A stretch of DNA of 64,000 nucleotides. It comes from Burkholderia contaminans. Its GTDB lineage: Bacteria; Pseudomonadota; Gammaproteobacteria; Burkholderiales; Burkholderiaceae. Below the pieces are notes generated by a model, which saw nothing but the letters and a program-made list of their open reading frames with translations, was not told the origin of the DNA and searched no databases. Position numbers and translations under genes: made by a program. This document shows, piece by piece, positions 1 to 9,895 of this stretch; within the stretch, counting starts at the first letter, position 1, and each line of letters begins with the position of its first letter. The stretch lies in NCBI RefSeq assembly GCF_029633825.1, contig NZ_CP090645.1, positions 1-64,000 of the forward strand, read 5' to 3'.

Positions 1-111
1 GGTTATTCCCCCCGACTCCGAATACATATTTCTGTCGAGCGCAGCATCGAGGGAGCGCGCCCGTTCCTCGGGCGTGCGTAACTGCTGTGCGGCTAAGACA
101 GGCCGACCCAC
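1..111 (-). CDS. Unidentified protein, N-terminal fragment (runs off left edge)
   Basis: A GTG start at 111-109 opens a frame of 37 codons that stays open to base 1. A GGAG ribosome site lies 7 nt upstream, and an SOS-box-like palindrome (130-145) lies about 18 nt upstream. The visible product begins MGRPVLAAQQLRTPEER and continues as a charged, helical-looking segment ending NMYSESGGIT. I do not recognise the family. The start context is good and suggests a LexA-controlled gene, but with so few residues a spurious frame cannot be excluded. Confidence 0.4.
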   Translation of the reverse strand, partial: MGRPVLAAQQLRTPEERARSLDAALDRNMYSESGGIT

Positions 112-129
112 GATCTGGCTCCAGGAGTA

Positions 130-145
130 CTGTATAAATATACAG
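130..145. promoter_or_regulatory. SOS (LexA) box-like palindrome, left
   Basis: CTGTATA-AA-TATACAG is a perfect inverted repeat and fits the LexA operator pattern CTGT-N8-ACAG. It lies just upstream of the leftward gene fragment starting at 111 and 158 bp upstream of arsR. LexA control of the leftward gene is the most likely role. An ArsR operator is a weaker alternative, because it sits far from the arsR start. Confidence 0.6.
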
Positions 146-303
146 GTATTCTAGCCCAAGATTTCGAGTTTGAGGGTTGGAGGGCGGGTTCAACTTTCTT
201 CCCTCCACTCGCTATCTACCGTCCCTAATTGACCATCAAACACCGTGGCCGCATCGTTTCAAGATTACTTGAATCTTTGAATCGACAGGTCTATGATGCC
301 GCC

Positions 304-636
304 ATGGACTCGAACCTCGTTGTACGCGCGCTCGGCGCGCTCGCTCATGAATCGCGCCTGGCGATCTTCCGCGCACTGGTTGTCGCGGGCCCCGAAGGCA
401 TGCCGGCTGGTGAGATTGCTCAGCAGCTTGGCCTCTCGCCGTCTGGCTTGTCGTTCCACCTTAAAGACCTGTCGCATGCGGGCCTCGTCAACAGCGAGCA
501 GAAGGGACGGTTCATCTTCTATTCAGCCAACTTCGATGCGATGAACGCACTGCTCGGGTTTCTGACCGAGAACTGCTGTGCGGGCGCTGACTGTTCCGTT
601 CAAGCTGTGTCGCAGTGCCAAGGAGCTAAATCATGA
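304..636 (+). CDS. arsR: ArsR-family arsenic-responsive repressor
   Basis: This 110-residue winged-helix protein would repress the ars operon until trivalent arsenic binds. The start of the HTH domain (LVVRALGALAHESRLAIFRAL) and the recognition region (LGLSPSGLSFHLKDLSHAGLV) are typical of ArsR. The C-terminus carries a Cys pair and a third Cys (NCCAGADCS), a likely As(III) site of the C-terminal-cysteine class. I chose ATG 304 because the domain begins right after it; a TTG at 229 would add 25 residues of non-family sequence. The gene overlaps the start of the next gene by 4 nt, so it is first in the operon. Confidence 0.9.
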   Translation: MDSNLVVRALGALAHESRLAIFRALVVAGPEGMPAGEIAQQLGLSPSGLSFHLKDLSHAGLVNSEQKGRFIFYSANFDAMNALLGFLTENCCAGADCSVQAVSQCQGAKS

Positions 637-1090
637 AACGCATGCACATCCACGTTGCTGTCGAAGATATTGATGCGAGCACCCGGTTCTACGTTGCCAT
701 GTTTGGAGGCGCGAAACCGACGGTATCGAAGTCGCACTACCGCAAATGGGAGTTGAGCGATCCGAAGGTCAACTTCGCTATTTCGCAGCGTGGCGTAAAG
801 CCCGGCATTGATCACCTTGCATTCAGGTCGAATCGGACGAGGAACTTGCCGAGATGCGAGCGCGTTTCGCGAGCGCTGAATTGCCTGTCACGAATCAGAC
901 GGCGACGACCTGCTGTTATGCAAAGTCGGATAAGACCTGGACCGTGGACCCACAGGGCGTCGCATGGGAGACGTTTCAAACGCTTGAGCACGCCCCTGTT
1001 TATGGAGAGTCGCGCGATCGTTCGCGCGAAGCCCGCGTTTCTTCAAATGCCTGCTGCGCCGGCGCAGATCTCAATCGGAGCAAGACGTGA
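633..1090 (+). pseudogene. arsI: ArsI/CadI-like VOC (glyoxalase-fold) metalloenzyme, frameshifted
   Basis: The N-terminal half (MKRMHIHVAVEDIDASTRFY to GIDHLAF) is read in one frame. The rest (VESDEELAEMRARF, then ATTCCYAKSDKTW and AWETF) is in the next. One missing base near 824 explains the break: TTCAGGTC is present where the family reading needs TTCCAGGTC (F-Q-V). The vicinal Cys pair in TTCCYA and a VOC fold with His/His/Glu ligands are marks of the ArsI C-As lyase/CadI family, which acts on organoarsenicals. A further CC pair lies near the C-terminus. It overlaps arsR and arsC. As written the gene is broken; it may be a base-calling error. Confidence 0.75.
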
Positions 1091-1608
1091 ACGACAAGAC
1101 CTACAACATTCTGGTCCTTTGCACGGGCAACAGTGCCCGAAGCATCATGGCCGAGGCGCTTTTTAACACGCTAGGCAAGGGTCGATTCCACGCGTTCAGC
1201 GCAGGCAGTCACCCGTCAGGCGCGGTCAATCCGTTTGCGATCGAGCGCTGCGAGTCGCTGGACTACGACACGGCCGGGCTGCGCAGTAAGAGCTGGGATG
1301 AGTTCGGTGCACCCGACGCGCCGCAAATGGACTTCGTGATCACCGTGTGCGACCAGGCGGCTGGCGAGGTGTGCCCGATATGGCCCGGTAAGCCGATCAC
1401 CGCGCACTGGGGTTTTGAAGACCCTGCCGCATTCGTGGGCAGCGACGAAGAGAAGCGCGCGGTCTTCACCAAGGTCTATCGGCAGATTCTGACGCGGGTG
1501 AGCCAGTTTGTGAACCTGCCGTTGCACGTACTCGATCGCAATGCCGCCCAGAATGAAGTGCGCGCGATTGGCGAACGTCCCGCCGAGGAATCCAATGGGC
1601 AGCACTGA
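1087..1608 (+). CDS. arsC: Arsenate reductase, low-molecular-weight phosphatase fold
   Basis: 173 residues; reduces arsenate to arsenite in the cytoplasm for export by ACR3. The P-loop CTGNSARS starts at Cys12. A redox pair, Cys89 (TVCDQ) and Cys96 (EVCP), is spaced by seven as in the thioredoxin-coupled S. aureus pI258 ArsC. The general acid is in HWGFEDP (Asp112). GTG start at 1087 overlaps the arsI stop. It overlaps the start of acr3 by 14 nt, so it is translationally coupled. Intact. Confidence 0.93.
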   Translation: MNDKTYNILVLCTGNSARSIMAEALFNTLGKGRFHAFSAGSHPSGAVNPFAIERCESLDYDTAGLRSKSWDEFGAPDAPQMDFVITVCDQAAGEVCPIWPGKPITAHWGFEDPAAFVGSDEEKRAVFTKVYRQILTRVSQFVNLPLHVLDRNAAQNEVRAIGERPAEESNGQH

Positions 1609-2655
1609 TTCGGTCGCTCGCGCGAGCCGTCCGGTCATTGGCTTCTTCGAGCGATACCTGACGGTGTGGGTTGCGCTGTGCATCGTCGCGGGCATCGCGC
1701 TGGGCCAGTGGTTGCCGTCCCTTTTCAGGCGATCGGTCGCATGGAATTGGCGCAGGTCAATCTGCCGGTGGGCGTGCTGATCTGGGTGATGATCATTCCG
1801 ATGCTCATCAAGATCGACTTCGGCGCGATGGCGCAGGTCAAGGGCCACTGGCGCGGGATCGGCGTTACGCTGTTCGTGAACTGGCTCGTCAAACCTTTCT
1901 CCATGGCGCTACTGGGCTGGATATTCGTGCGCCACGTCTTCGCCGCCTGGTTGCCCGCAGCGCAACTCGACAGCTACATTGCCGGCCTCATTCTGCTGGC
2001 TGCCGCCCCCTGCACGGCGATGGTGTTCGTCTGGTCGCAGCTTTGCAAGGGCGATCCCTATTTCACCTTGTCGCAGGTGGCGCTGAACGACGCGATCATG
2101 ATTGTCGCATTCGCGCCGATCGTGGCACTGTTGCTTGGCCTGTCCGCCATCACCGTTCCTCGGAATACGCTGATCGCGTCGGTGGGTCTCTACATCATCA
2201 TTCCAGTCGTCATCGCGCAGTTATTGCGTCGCGTGCTGCTCGCGAAGGGTGAGACCCACTTCAATCGCACGGTGTCCCGCCTCGGGCCTTATTCGATTTG
2301 CGCGCTGCTCGCCACGCTGTTGCTGCTGTTCGCGTTTCAGGGGCAAGCAATCGTCCGGGAGCCGCTGGTCATTGCGATGCTCGCAGTCCCTATTCTCATT
2401 CAGGTGTTTCTGAACTCCGGGTTGGCCTATCTGCTGAACCGCAAGCTCGGGGTCGCGCACTGCGTGGCGGGTCCGTCCAGTCTGATCGGCGCGAGCAACT
2501 TCTTCGAACTGGCCGTTGCTACCGCCATCAGCTTTTTCGGGTTCCAGTCTGGCGCGGCGCTGGCGACAGTCGTTGGCGTACTGATCGAAGTGCCAGTCAT
2601 GCTGCTGGTGGTTGGCGTCGTGAATCGCTCGCAGCGCTGGTACGAGACGGCCTGA
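1595..2655 (+). pseudogene. acr3: ACR3-family arsenite efflux permease, frameshifted near the N-terminus
   Basis: The first ~44 residues (MGSTDSVARASRPVIGFF to GQWLPSLF) are in one frame. The rest (QAIGRMELAQVNLPVG to the end) is in another. One base is missing at about 1726: TTCAGGCG occurs where F-Q-A needs TTCCAGGCG, the same context as the arsI break. The remaining ~310 residues hold the expected ACR3 membrane segments, the conserved Cys in AAAPCTAMVFVW and the late NFFELAVA motif. ACR3 exports arsenite by proton exchange. As written, a functional product would require correction of the frame or an internal start. Confidence 0.85.
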
Positions 2656-2664
2656 GGAGCGAGT

Positions 2665-3110
2665 GTGAGCGCCATAATCATTGCACACGAGACCGTCGGA
2701 AGTGACGTCGGTCTGGTCAAGGCCCTGGTCCGTGACGGCCTCCCGGTCGATGACCTCAACGAACCGCAGCGCCGCTTTTCGGGTTCACGACGCTTGCCGG
2801 TTCGCACGTCGGATACGGCGGCTTCGAACAATACGGGCGCGATGTGCTGATCCGCTCGGTGACAGTCGAGCCAAGCTGTCGAAGCAAGGGCATCGGCCGG
2901 AATCTCGTTGCGGTGCTGCTGCGTCAGGCCTTCGACGCGGACGCCAGAACTGCGTGGCTCCTTACGACTGACGCACAAGCCTTCTTCGAGAAGACCGGAT
3001 TCAACCTTGTGAGCCGCGAGACCGCGCCTGCCGCGATCCTCGCCACGCGCCAGGCCGTTGAACTGTGCCCGGCCACAGCGATTTTGCTCTCACGCCCCAT
3101 CACCCCGTAG
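2665..3110 (+). pseudogene. arsN2: ArsN2-like GNAT acetyltransferase, frameshifted
   Basis: GTG start with GGAG upstream. The N-terminal piece (GLVKALVRDGLPVDDLNEPQRRF) and the C-terminal piece (VGYGGFEQYGRDVLIRSV, RSKGIGRNLV acetyl-CoA loop, AFFEKTGF, PAAILATRQ) are one GNAT domain in two frames. The break is at a run of four T (2776-2779); a fifth T restores F-F-G-F and the family sequence. The domain is typical of ArsN2-type acetyltransferases in ars operons, whose exact substrate is not settled by sequence. Likely pseudogene or sequencing error. Confidence 0.7.
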
Positions 3111-3131
3111 CTCTTTAGCCGCTTCCATACG

Positions 3132-3896
3132 ATGTCCACCGATCTTCCGAACGTCAGTCTTTCTCATCTCGACACGCCCGATCTCACAAAGCTCGAACCC
3201 CGGACGATCTCGGATCATCCGCCGCGCATCTTGCTGCTCTACGGTTCGCTCCGTCCGACCTCCTATAGTCGCTTGCTGACACTCGAGGCTGAGCGCATCC
3301 TTCGCAAGTTAGGCGCCGAGACCAGAGTGTTTGATCCACATGGTCTGCCACTCGCCGACAGCGTGCCCGCCGACCATCCGAAGGTCCTCGAATTGCGCGA
3401 AGCGTCCATCTGGTCCGAAGGCCAAGTTTGGTGCAGCCCGGAACGACATGGCGCGCTGACCGGCGTGTTCAAGAACCAGATCGACTGGCTGCCGCTCGAC
3501 TCCGGAAGCATCCGGCCGACGCAAGGGCGAACACTCGCGGTCATGCAGGTGTCGGGCGGCTCGCAATCCTTCAACGCGGTGAACGCTTTGCGCGTGCTCG
3601 GCCGCTGGATGCGCATGGTGACCGTTCCCAATCAGAGTTCGGTAGCCAAGGCGTTCCAGGAGTTCGATGAGAGCGGTCGCATGAAGCCCTCGTCGTACTA
3701 CGATCGTGTGGTCGATGTGATGGAGGAACTGTATAAGTTCACGCTACTCGTGCGCGACCGCTCAGATTACCTGACCGACCGGTACAGTGAGCGTAAAGAG
3801 AAGGCTCCGGCATCAGTTTCCGTCCTCGCCAATGCAGCCATGAGCCATGAGCACAGCGCACAGAACGCCGACACCGACGACAGTGAAGTCGAGTAA
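3132..3896 (+). CDS. arsH: ArsH, NADPH-dependent FMN reductase
   Basis: 254 residues, intact. Flavodoxin-like ArsH enzymes oxidise trivalent organoarsenicals with NADPH and FMN. The FMN phosphate loop [11 protein letters not shown] sits near residue 38, and [20 protein letters not shown] and [14 protein letters not shown] are family signatures. It lies 21 bp after the acetyltransferase, and its 3' end overlaps the MFS gene by 50 nt. The Cys-free, Asp/Glu-rich tail (residues ~225-254) is probably disordered. Confidence 0.93.
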   Translation: MSTDLPNVSLSHLDTPDLTKLEPRTISDHPPRILLLYGSLRPTSYSRLLTLEAERILRKLGAETRVFDPHGLPLADSVPADHPKVLELREASIWSEGQVWCSPERHGALTGVFKNQIDWLPLDSGSIRPTQGRTLAVMQVSGGSQSFNAVNALRVLGRWMRMVTVPNQSSVAKAFQEFDESGRMKPSSYYDRVVDVMEELYKFTLLVRDRSDYLTDRYSERKEKAPASVSVLANAAMSHEHSAQNADTDDSEVE

Positions 3897-5109
3897 CTCG
3901 ACGGATCGCGCCGAATCGCTGGCCACCTGGGCGCTCGCGCTCGCCCAACTGGTGTCGTGGGGCTCGGTCTACTATTCGTTTTCGCTGCTGGTCGTACCCA
4001 TGGAGCAGACCATGGGCTGGAGCCGCACGTCCACGAATGCTGCCCTCTCGCTCGGACTGCTGGTCTCGGGTTTCGTGGCGTATCCGGTGGGCAAATGGAT
4101 CGACCACGGGCTCGGACGTCGAATCATGGCCATTGGATCGCTGATCGCGGCCGCCATGCTTCTGATGTGGTCGGCCACATCGTCGCTCACGATTCTCTTC
4201 GTAGCGTGGATCGGCTTGGGCCTGTCGATGGCTGCGACCTTCTATGACCCGCTCTTCGCCGTGCTCACGCATCGCTATCCGCTGCGATACAAGACCAAGA
4301 TCACACTGGTGACGCTCGTTGCGGGATTCGCGAGCACGGTTTTCATTCCGGTCACGCAGTTCCTCGTGGATCTGGCCGGTTGGCGTCTCGCGCTCGTCGC
4401 ACTTGCCGCGTGCAATCTAATCATTTGCCTGCCGATTCATGTCTTCGCAATCCGCTCCTCACGAATCGACCCGAACGCTGCCCAGCCGAGCGCGGAGCGC
4501 ACGGCGGTCGATGCTGCGGCAACGCGACGTGCACTGCGCACGCCTACCTTCTGGGCGCTCGCACTGTGCTTCACAACCTACTACGCGACCTTCGCCGCGC
4601 TCACATTTCATCTGGTCCCGTTGATGGTCGAGCGCGGCGTCACCAACACGGTCCTGGACATCACCATGGCGCTGATAGGACCCGCGCAAGTCATCGCCCG
4701 CGCGGTCTGGTTCGCATTCGATCGCAAGGTCACCATCACGACAGTTGGTTTCATCGTGGTGACACTCTTTCCCGTCTCGACGGTCGTCCTGATTGTGGCT
4801 GGCAAATCCGCTGCGCTTTTGTGGATCTTCGCGCTCTGCTATGGCGCCGCCAACGGAATGATGACGATCCTGCGCGGCACGATCGTCCAGCAGTTTCTGT
4901 GGACGGAGGGCTACGGCGCGATCAGCGGCATGCTGTCGTTTCCGTCGAACATTGCGAAGGGCATCGCGCCCATCGCAGCGGCCAGCATCTGGGGATTGAC
5001 GGATGGATATGTCGCCGTCGAATGGACGGTGTTGCTTGTCTCCGCGCTATCCGCCGTCAGCTTTTTTATCGCAGCGAAGTGCGCGTCGGCACGTCCCTCT
5101 TATCGGTGA
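3847..5109 (+). CDS. MFS transporter of the ars operon (possibly ArsK-like)
   Basis: 420 residues with about 12 predicted membrane segments in two groups separated by a hydrophilic loop ([26 protein letters not shown] replaced here by its position, residues ~204-230). The A-type motif ([13 protein letters not shown]) follows helix 2. MFS proteins occur at the end of many ars clusters (ArsJ, ArsK and unnamed groups). There is no gapdh partner, so ArsJ is unlikely. The start overlaps arsH, so expression is coupled. Substrate not proven; arsenite or an organoarsenical is inferred from context. Confidence 0.8.
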   Translation: MSTAHRTPTPTTVKSSNSTDRAESLATWALALAQLVSWGSVYYSFSLLVVPMEQTMGWSRTSTNAALSLGLLVSGFVAYPVGKWIDHGLGRRIMAIGSLIAAAMLLMWSATSSLTILFVAWIGLGLSMAATFYDPLFAVLTHRYPLRYKTKITLVTLVAGFASTVFIPVTQFLVDLAGWRLALVALAACNLIICLPIHVFAIRSSRIDPNAAQPSAERTAVDAAATRRALRTPTFWALALCFTTYYATFAALTFHLVPLMVERGVTNTVLDITMALIGPAQVIARAVWFAFDRKVTITTVGFIVVTLFPVSTVVLIVAGKSAALLWIFALCYGAANGMMTILRGTIVQQFLWTEGYGAISGMLSFPSNIAKGIAPIAAASIWGLTDGYVAVEWTVLLVSALSAVSFFIAAKCASARPSYR

Positions 5110-5193
5110 GTCGATTCGGGAGCAGCGATGACTTACAACGGTCAACGTGGTGACTTAAAGCGTGCGTAGAGTGTTTGCTTTTTCTGTCGAGCG

Positions 5194-6577
5194 ATGTTCG
5201 TCAGCATCAAAGCAAAGGTCCTCACGGACGAAACCGGCGTCTACACTGAGATCCCCGCCCTGCTCGCCGCGACGGGGATACTCGAGCCGCTGATTGATTA
5301 TTTCCTGCATAGAAGCCACGATCGCAGTCTGGAATGGATGCGCAAGGTGACGCGATCGGTGCGGCTCTTTCTTGAGTACATCCAACTCAACCCCGCCGAA
5401 CGCGACCCTCATCGACTGTTTCAGAATTTCGCGAAGCGCCTGGCCTCTAGGAACGTTCAATCGCGAAACAGGAATCGACGCCACGGGCCTTTGCTGGCCG
5501 CCTCGCTCGCCGCACGACGCGGCACGCATCATCATCCATTTGAGCGACTTCTTCAATTGGTTGGGCGAAGTTCGTCCTGAAGCAGCCAGCGTCAATCCTC
5601 GGTACGTCGGCAGCACGTTCGATCGACAGATCGATGAAGCCGCTTACCAGTATCGTAGAAGCAAGGCCTTCCTTGGGCATACGTGGGCGTCGAATGCCAC
5701 CGCGCGCGCCACAGGATATTGGCTTCGCTACCGGAGAATCCCGAAGGTCGCGCGAGGTGAGCCGCCAGCTTTTCCAGAACGTCACTTTGAAGCGTTGCTC
5801 TTCAAAGGCTTTCGCAACGGCGATCGTTACGACTATCGTGGCATCTTGATCACGCTACTGCTCCATGGCGCGGGATTTCGAGAGTCGGAGCCTTTTCACC
5901 TTTACGTTCAGGACGTATTTCCAGATCCACAGGACCCGCGTCAAGCCAAGGTCCTCATCCACCATCCGCACTACGGGGCCGCGCCTGCTGACTGGTGCGA
6001 CGAGCGAGGACGACCACGTAAATCGAACCGAGCAGAATACCTCGGCCAGCGCTTCGGCCTTGTGCCGCGTACAGACTTGATGGACCGTCGGCATGCTGGC
6101 TGGAAAGGCGGCATGCACGACGGTCCGTACTACAAGCAGGCGTACTGGTTCGTGCCGGAGTACGGCGAGTGGTTTCTGGAACTTTGGCATCGCTATCTGA
6201 AGCAGCTTGCGCATTTCGATCGGGATCATCCGTTCGCTTTCGTGAACCTGCGGCGCGCACCCTATGGTGCGATATACACCCTCACGCAGTACAACAAGGC
6301 TCACGCGGCCGCGTGCAAACGCATTGGCCTCGAAGTTGGCAAGGCGCTTGGCACAACTCCGCACGGGCACCGACACGCCTACGGCCAGCGTTTGAAGCAC
6401 GCGGGAATCGACAAGCCGATGATTCGCCGCTTCATGCATCACGCATCGATCGAGAGCCAGGAGATCTACACACAAGCAAGCTTTAGCGAAGCCCGAGAAG
6501 CACTTCAGCAAGCGGCGCACCGGCTGGATGGACTTCTTACGACGCCTCTGTCCGATTTGGTCCGTTCATCTGACTAG
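5194..6577 (+). pseudogene. gmtY: GmtY-like tyrosine recombinase, frameshifted
   Basis: First gene of a gamma-mobile-trio-like set. The N-terminal ~84 residues (MFVSIKAKVLTDETGVY to LFQNFAKRLA) and the remainder (LGTFNRETGIDATGLCW to the end) are in different frames. A +1 shift at GCC-TCT-AGG (5443-5451) joins them. The catalytic domain has the Arg box (GAGFRESEPFHLYVQDV), HGHRHAYG (His-x-x-Arg type) and HHASIESQEIYTQ with the nucleophilic Tyr. Full length would be about 460 residues. The shift may be a sequencing error, a true mutation or, less likely, recoding. It is 29 bp from gmtZ. Confidence 0.75.
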
Positions 6578-6605
6578 CCACATCTCCACGTGACCGAGCA
6601 AACAC

Positions 6606-9212
6606 ATGTACAAGACCTCTCCAACTAAACCCAAGGGGCGTCGCAAGGCGGCAAGGACCGAGCGCAGCATGCGACGCGATTCGGATGCAACCCTGACCTG
6701 GGTGGTGGAGTTCTATCCAGAACTTGCAGCCTGGAGAGGCTTCGCCTTGGAGTGGCTCGGTGGGGAAACGCATGGTCTACACCAAAGGCTGCAGGCCCTA
6801 TCGACTTTCTTCGAGCGCTACCTCATTCTGCAGAGCCTGCCGCTGGACCCGAGTGTATTCCTGGCGCAAACGACACAGGTTCCAGAATTTCACCGAACGG
6901 CGTGTCCTGACTCTCCTTGGGGCATCAGCGCGAACAATCTTATCCACGCTTTTCTGCAGTTTGTGTTGCTTCGGCATTTCAGTCAGATTGGTAAAAACGA
7001 TAACGCCGTATTAATGCAGGGCTATCACAACCCGGTACGTCGTATGTCGAAAGCGGGGTTGCCGAAGCGCGGCGAGAGCGTTTATTCACCACTGCCTTAT
7101 GGCTACATCGACCAACTTCGGCAGATGCTGGCGGCGGGACCCCATTTTCGCGATTGGCAATGGGCACATGGTGCGCTCGGGAGCAAGATCGGCCATATGG
7201 GTGCGAGCGCGCCTGATTGGCTCGACGTGACTGAAGACGAGATTGATCGCGACGATCCGGATTGCGTCTGGCGCATACGTAAGCTGAGTCGAAACTATCG
7301 CGGTGGTCAAGTGTTGCAGATGTGGAGTCCAGTCCGATGGGTTGCACTGCTTGTGAAGCTTATCTTGCCCTTACGAACTAGCCAGGTCCGCGTACTTGAC
7401 TCCGGAGAGGCAGACACCTGGCGCTATGCGGCAGGACGTTGGGAGCGAAACAGCAGCGAGATAGCAGAAGGAAGCGAATCTCGGCCGCTACAGCAGGGTG
7501 TGTTCCGGCGCGACTATGATCGCAACAACAACGAGAACGCACTGGCGATCCTCTATATCAACACGAACAAGACCGCCGACGTCTCTAAGTCAGGGCCAGA
7601 GAAGGGCTATTTACTGCCATGGACGCACGGCGGGGCGCTTCACCAGAATGTTTTCTACTGGATCGAGAAGCTGCGCAACTGGCAAGAGAAGTACAACCCC
7701 ATCTCGCGTCGGACCTCATGGGCAGAACTTGATCGTCGACATATCATTGCCAAGACTGATTTTCAGTTGGCGCGCTATCCTGACGCGTGCTTTCTCTTCC
7801 GATTGCCAGAATATCCAACGGCACGAATGCGTAACTTTCCGCTTCAGGATCAGGCGCTCAATTCGTGCTGGTTCTATTTGCTGAAGGCATTCGAATCACG
7901 GCTCGCCGGGCGTTCCGAAACTCACCACAACGGAACACCGATTCGGCTGCTGCCGCCCCAGTCCAAGAAGAGAACGTTGTTCCCACTTCACAGTTTGCGA
8001 GTCTCCCTTGTCACTGCACTGGCCTTGGAAGGACAGGTGCCGTTCCCTGTGCTGCAGAAGCTTGTCGGTCATAGCCGGTTGGTCATGACCTTGTACTACA
8101 CCAAGCCTGGAGCCACCCATATTCGCGACGTCCTCCTCGATGCGAAGGCTCGCCTGGATGCAAATAAGAATGCGAGCATTCAGAACTTTCTGCTCGATAC
8201 CGCACACGACGAACTTGTCCGAAGTGCGATCTGCAATAGTGTGAGCAGTGTTTCAGATGCAATCCCTGAGCATCCAGCGGCAAGAAACGCGTTGGGCTGG
8301 ATGCCAATGCACCACGGCCTTTGCCTCGCTGGAGGAAACGCCAGCGATTCGATGGAGAATCGTTCGATTGGCGGATGCCACAACGGAGGTCCGATGGTTT
8401 TGCCGGGGACTGCCGTTGGCAACGCAAAGCACGCTCCCGTTCCGGGAGGGAATCGCAACTGCGTTCGATGCCGCTGGTTCGTGACGGAGCCTCACTACCT
8501 TCCATCGCTCGCCGCGCACTTCAACACGATCGCCTACCATTTCGACGAGGCCCGCAATGCTTGCCTCGCGAATGAACGCGTGCTTCTTGACCTAAAGAAG
8601 CAGAAGGCTGACGCTGAAGACGCTGGCGAGGTCTTCCTTCATCTCGATGCCTTTCGGCAAGCTGAGCGCGTGTGGGAAGGATCGATGAAGCGATTTAACG
8701 ACTTCGCGGAGGATCTCACCGCTTGTTGGCGGCTCATTGAGCGCTGCAAGGCTGCGCTCGACCGGGCCGTCGAAGACTCTACTCAACTAGTGGCGGTGGG
8801 CACCGCGAGCGATGTGCACATCGCGTTCGAAGAGACCGAATCGGAATTGCTTCAGCTCGCTGGAGTTTGCGACGATGTCGAGCTCTATCCGGATCTCGAT
8901 GCAGGCAAGGCAGTATTCCGTCGTAGTCAGTTGCTCGATGCCGTGCTTTATCGCGATCACCTTGCGCCCGTCTTCATGACGCTGGGCGAAGAAGAACAAC
9001 TCCGCGTTGGCAACGCATTCATGCGCCGTCTCGCGCGGCAGATGAACCCCGCTAATCCAGTGCTGGGAACGCGGCAGGTCATCAACCTGATGGACGCCGG
9101 CCGGAGTCTCAGCGAGCGATTTGGCATTGATTTCGCCACGTTTCTGCCGGAATGCAATGCCACCGGCATGCTCAAGCGCAAGCCTCAACGAATCGACGAG
9201 TCGCAAGCATGA
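6606..9212 (+). CDS. gmtZ: GmtZ-like large integrase of the gamma-mobile-trio
   Basis: 868 residues, intact. A tyrosine-recombinase core lies in the middle: PLHSLRVSLVTALA (His-x-x-Arg), KLVGHSRLVMTLYYTK (His and the Tyr nucleophile). A Cys pair in NRNCVRCRWFVTEPHYL suggests a metal site in the C-terminal part. The size and these motifs match the VPA1269/GmtZ group described with GmtY and GmtX as mobile islands carrying defence and other cargo. The stop overlaps the gmtX start (ATGA). Naming rests on recalled family features, not a search. Confidence 0.8.
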   Translation: MYKTSPTKPKGRRKAARTERSMRRDSDATLTWVVEFYPELAAWRGFALEWLGGETHGLHQRLQALSTFFERYLILQSLPLDPSVFLAQTTQVPEFHRTACPDSPWGISANNLIHAFLQFVLLRHFSQIGKNDNAVLMQGYHNPVRRMSKAGLPKRGESVYSPLPYGYIDQLRQMLAAGPHFRDWQWAHGALGSKIGHMGASAPDWLDVTEDEIDRDDPDCVWRIRKLSRNYRGGQVLQMWSPVRWVALLVKLILPLRTSQVRVLDSGEADTWRYAAGRWERNSSEIAEGSESRPLQQGVFRRDYDRNNNENALAILYINTNKTADVSKSGPEKGYLLPWTHGGALHQNVFYWIEKLRNWQEKYNPISRRTSWAELDRRHIIAKTDFQLARYPDACFLFRLPEYPTARMRNFPLQDQALNSCWFYLLKAFESRLAGRSETHHNGTPIRLLPPQSKKRTLFPLHSLRVSLVTALALEGQVPFPVLQKLVGHSRLVMTLYYTKPGATHIRDVLLDAKARLDANKNASIQNFLLDTAHDELVRSAICNSVSSVSDAIPEHPAARNALGWMPMHHGLCLAGGNASDSMENRSIGGCHNGGPMVLPGTAVGNAKHAPVPGGNRNCVRCRWFVTEPHYLPSLAAHFNTIAYHFDEARNACLANERVLLDLKKQKADAEDAGEVFLHLDAFRQAERVWEGSMKRFNDFAEDLTACWRLIERCKAALDRAVEDSTQLVAVGTASDVHIAFEETESELLQLAGVCDDVELYPDLDAGKAVFRRSQLLDAVLYRDHLAPVFMTLGEEEQLRVGNAFMRRLARQMNPANPVLGTRQVINLMDAGRSLSERFGIDFATFLPECNATGMLKRKPQRIDESQA

Positions 9213-9871
9213 ACAGCGCGACATTCGACCACCCGAACGTGCTTCTCGGCACGCTGCTCGCCAAGGGTGGTCGTGCCCATCGGCTTGCTAGGCTAAAAGC
9301 GCTGCACGAGATTTGTCGCAGGCATCAGGAATCAGGCTCGCGCGATTTTTCTCTCTCAACCATTGGTCGCCCGGCCGAGGCGGAAGGCGTCCTAAAGGGA
9401 CGCGTCCTCTACAACATGCAATCGGCAGACTACCGCGAGCTGATTTCGGCCTGGGCGACGTATGCCGGGCCACCGACACTTCGACCATCGAAACCGCTGG
9501 CAAGCCACGAATACCTCATGCGTATTCACGACCCCGCGATCCGCTCCATCATGCAAGCAATCATCGGGGAACGAGACAAGCTCCGGGCCGAGGTCAACCT
9601 TCTGAAATCCAACGCGCAAGTCGTCGTGGATCGACGCCCAATCGGTGTGCGCGCGTCAGGAGACGCCATCGCGTTGCCAACAACGACAAACGGCCACAAC
9701 GCGCAGCTCACTCCTTCAGAACGTGAAGCGCTGGGGAAGGCGGTCTCTGCCGACTACCTCGAAAGACATGGCTTACACGAAGGCAGCCATGGCGAGATCG
9801 TGAACGAACACGGTCGGACAGTGTTCGATGTCGGCTTCGCGCGTGCAATACGAAAGATCCTCGGAGCCTGA
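9209..9871 (+). CDS. gmtX: GmtX-like protein of the gamma-mobile-trio
   Basis: 220 residues, no catalytic motif seen. The conserved N-terminal part (HPNVLLGTLLAKGGRAHRL, EICRRHQESGSRDFSLSTIG, GVLKGRVLYNMQSADYRELI) matches my recollection of GmtX proteins. A coiled-coil-like stretch (SIMQAIIGERDKLRAEVNLL) follows at ~130-150. It overlaps gmtZ by 4 nt and is the last gene of the trio. Its job in the element is unknown; it may be a DNA-binding or accessory factor for the two recombinases. Confidence 0.75.
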   Translation: MNSATFDHPNVLLGTLLAKGGRAHRLARLKALHEICRRHQESGSRDFSLSTIGRPAEAEGVLKGRVLYNMQSADYRELISAWATYAGPPTLRPSKPLASHEYLMRIHDPAIRSIMQAIIGERDKLRAEVNLLKSNAQVVVDRRPIGVRASGDAIALPTTTNGHNAQLTPSEREALGKAVSADYLERHGLHEGSHGEIVNEHGRTVFDVGFARAIRKILGA

Positions 9872-9895
9872 ACAGCCGATAACCGAAACGATGTA

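Noticed and set aside
130-145. Palindrome as the ArsR operator
   Set aside because: 158 bp from the arsR start and a better match to the LexA pattern.
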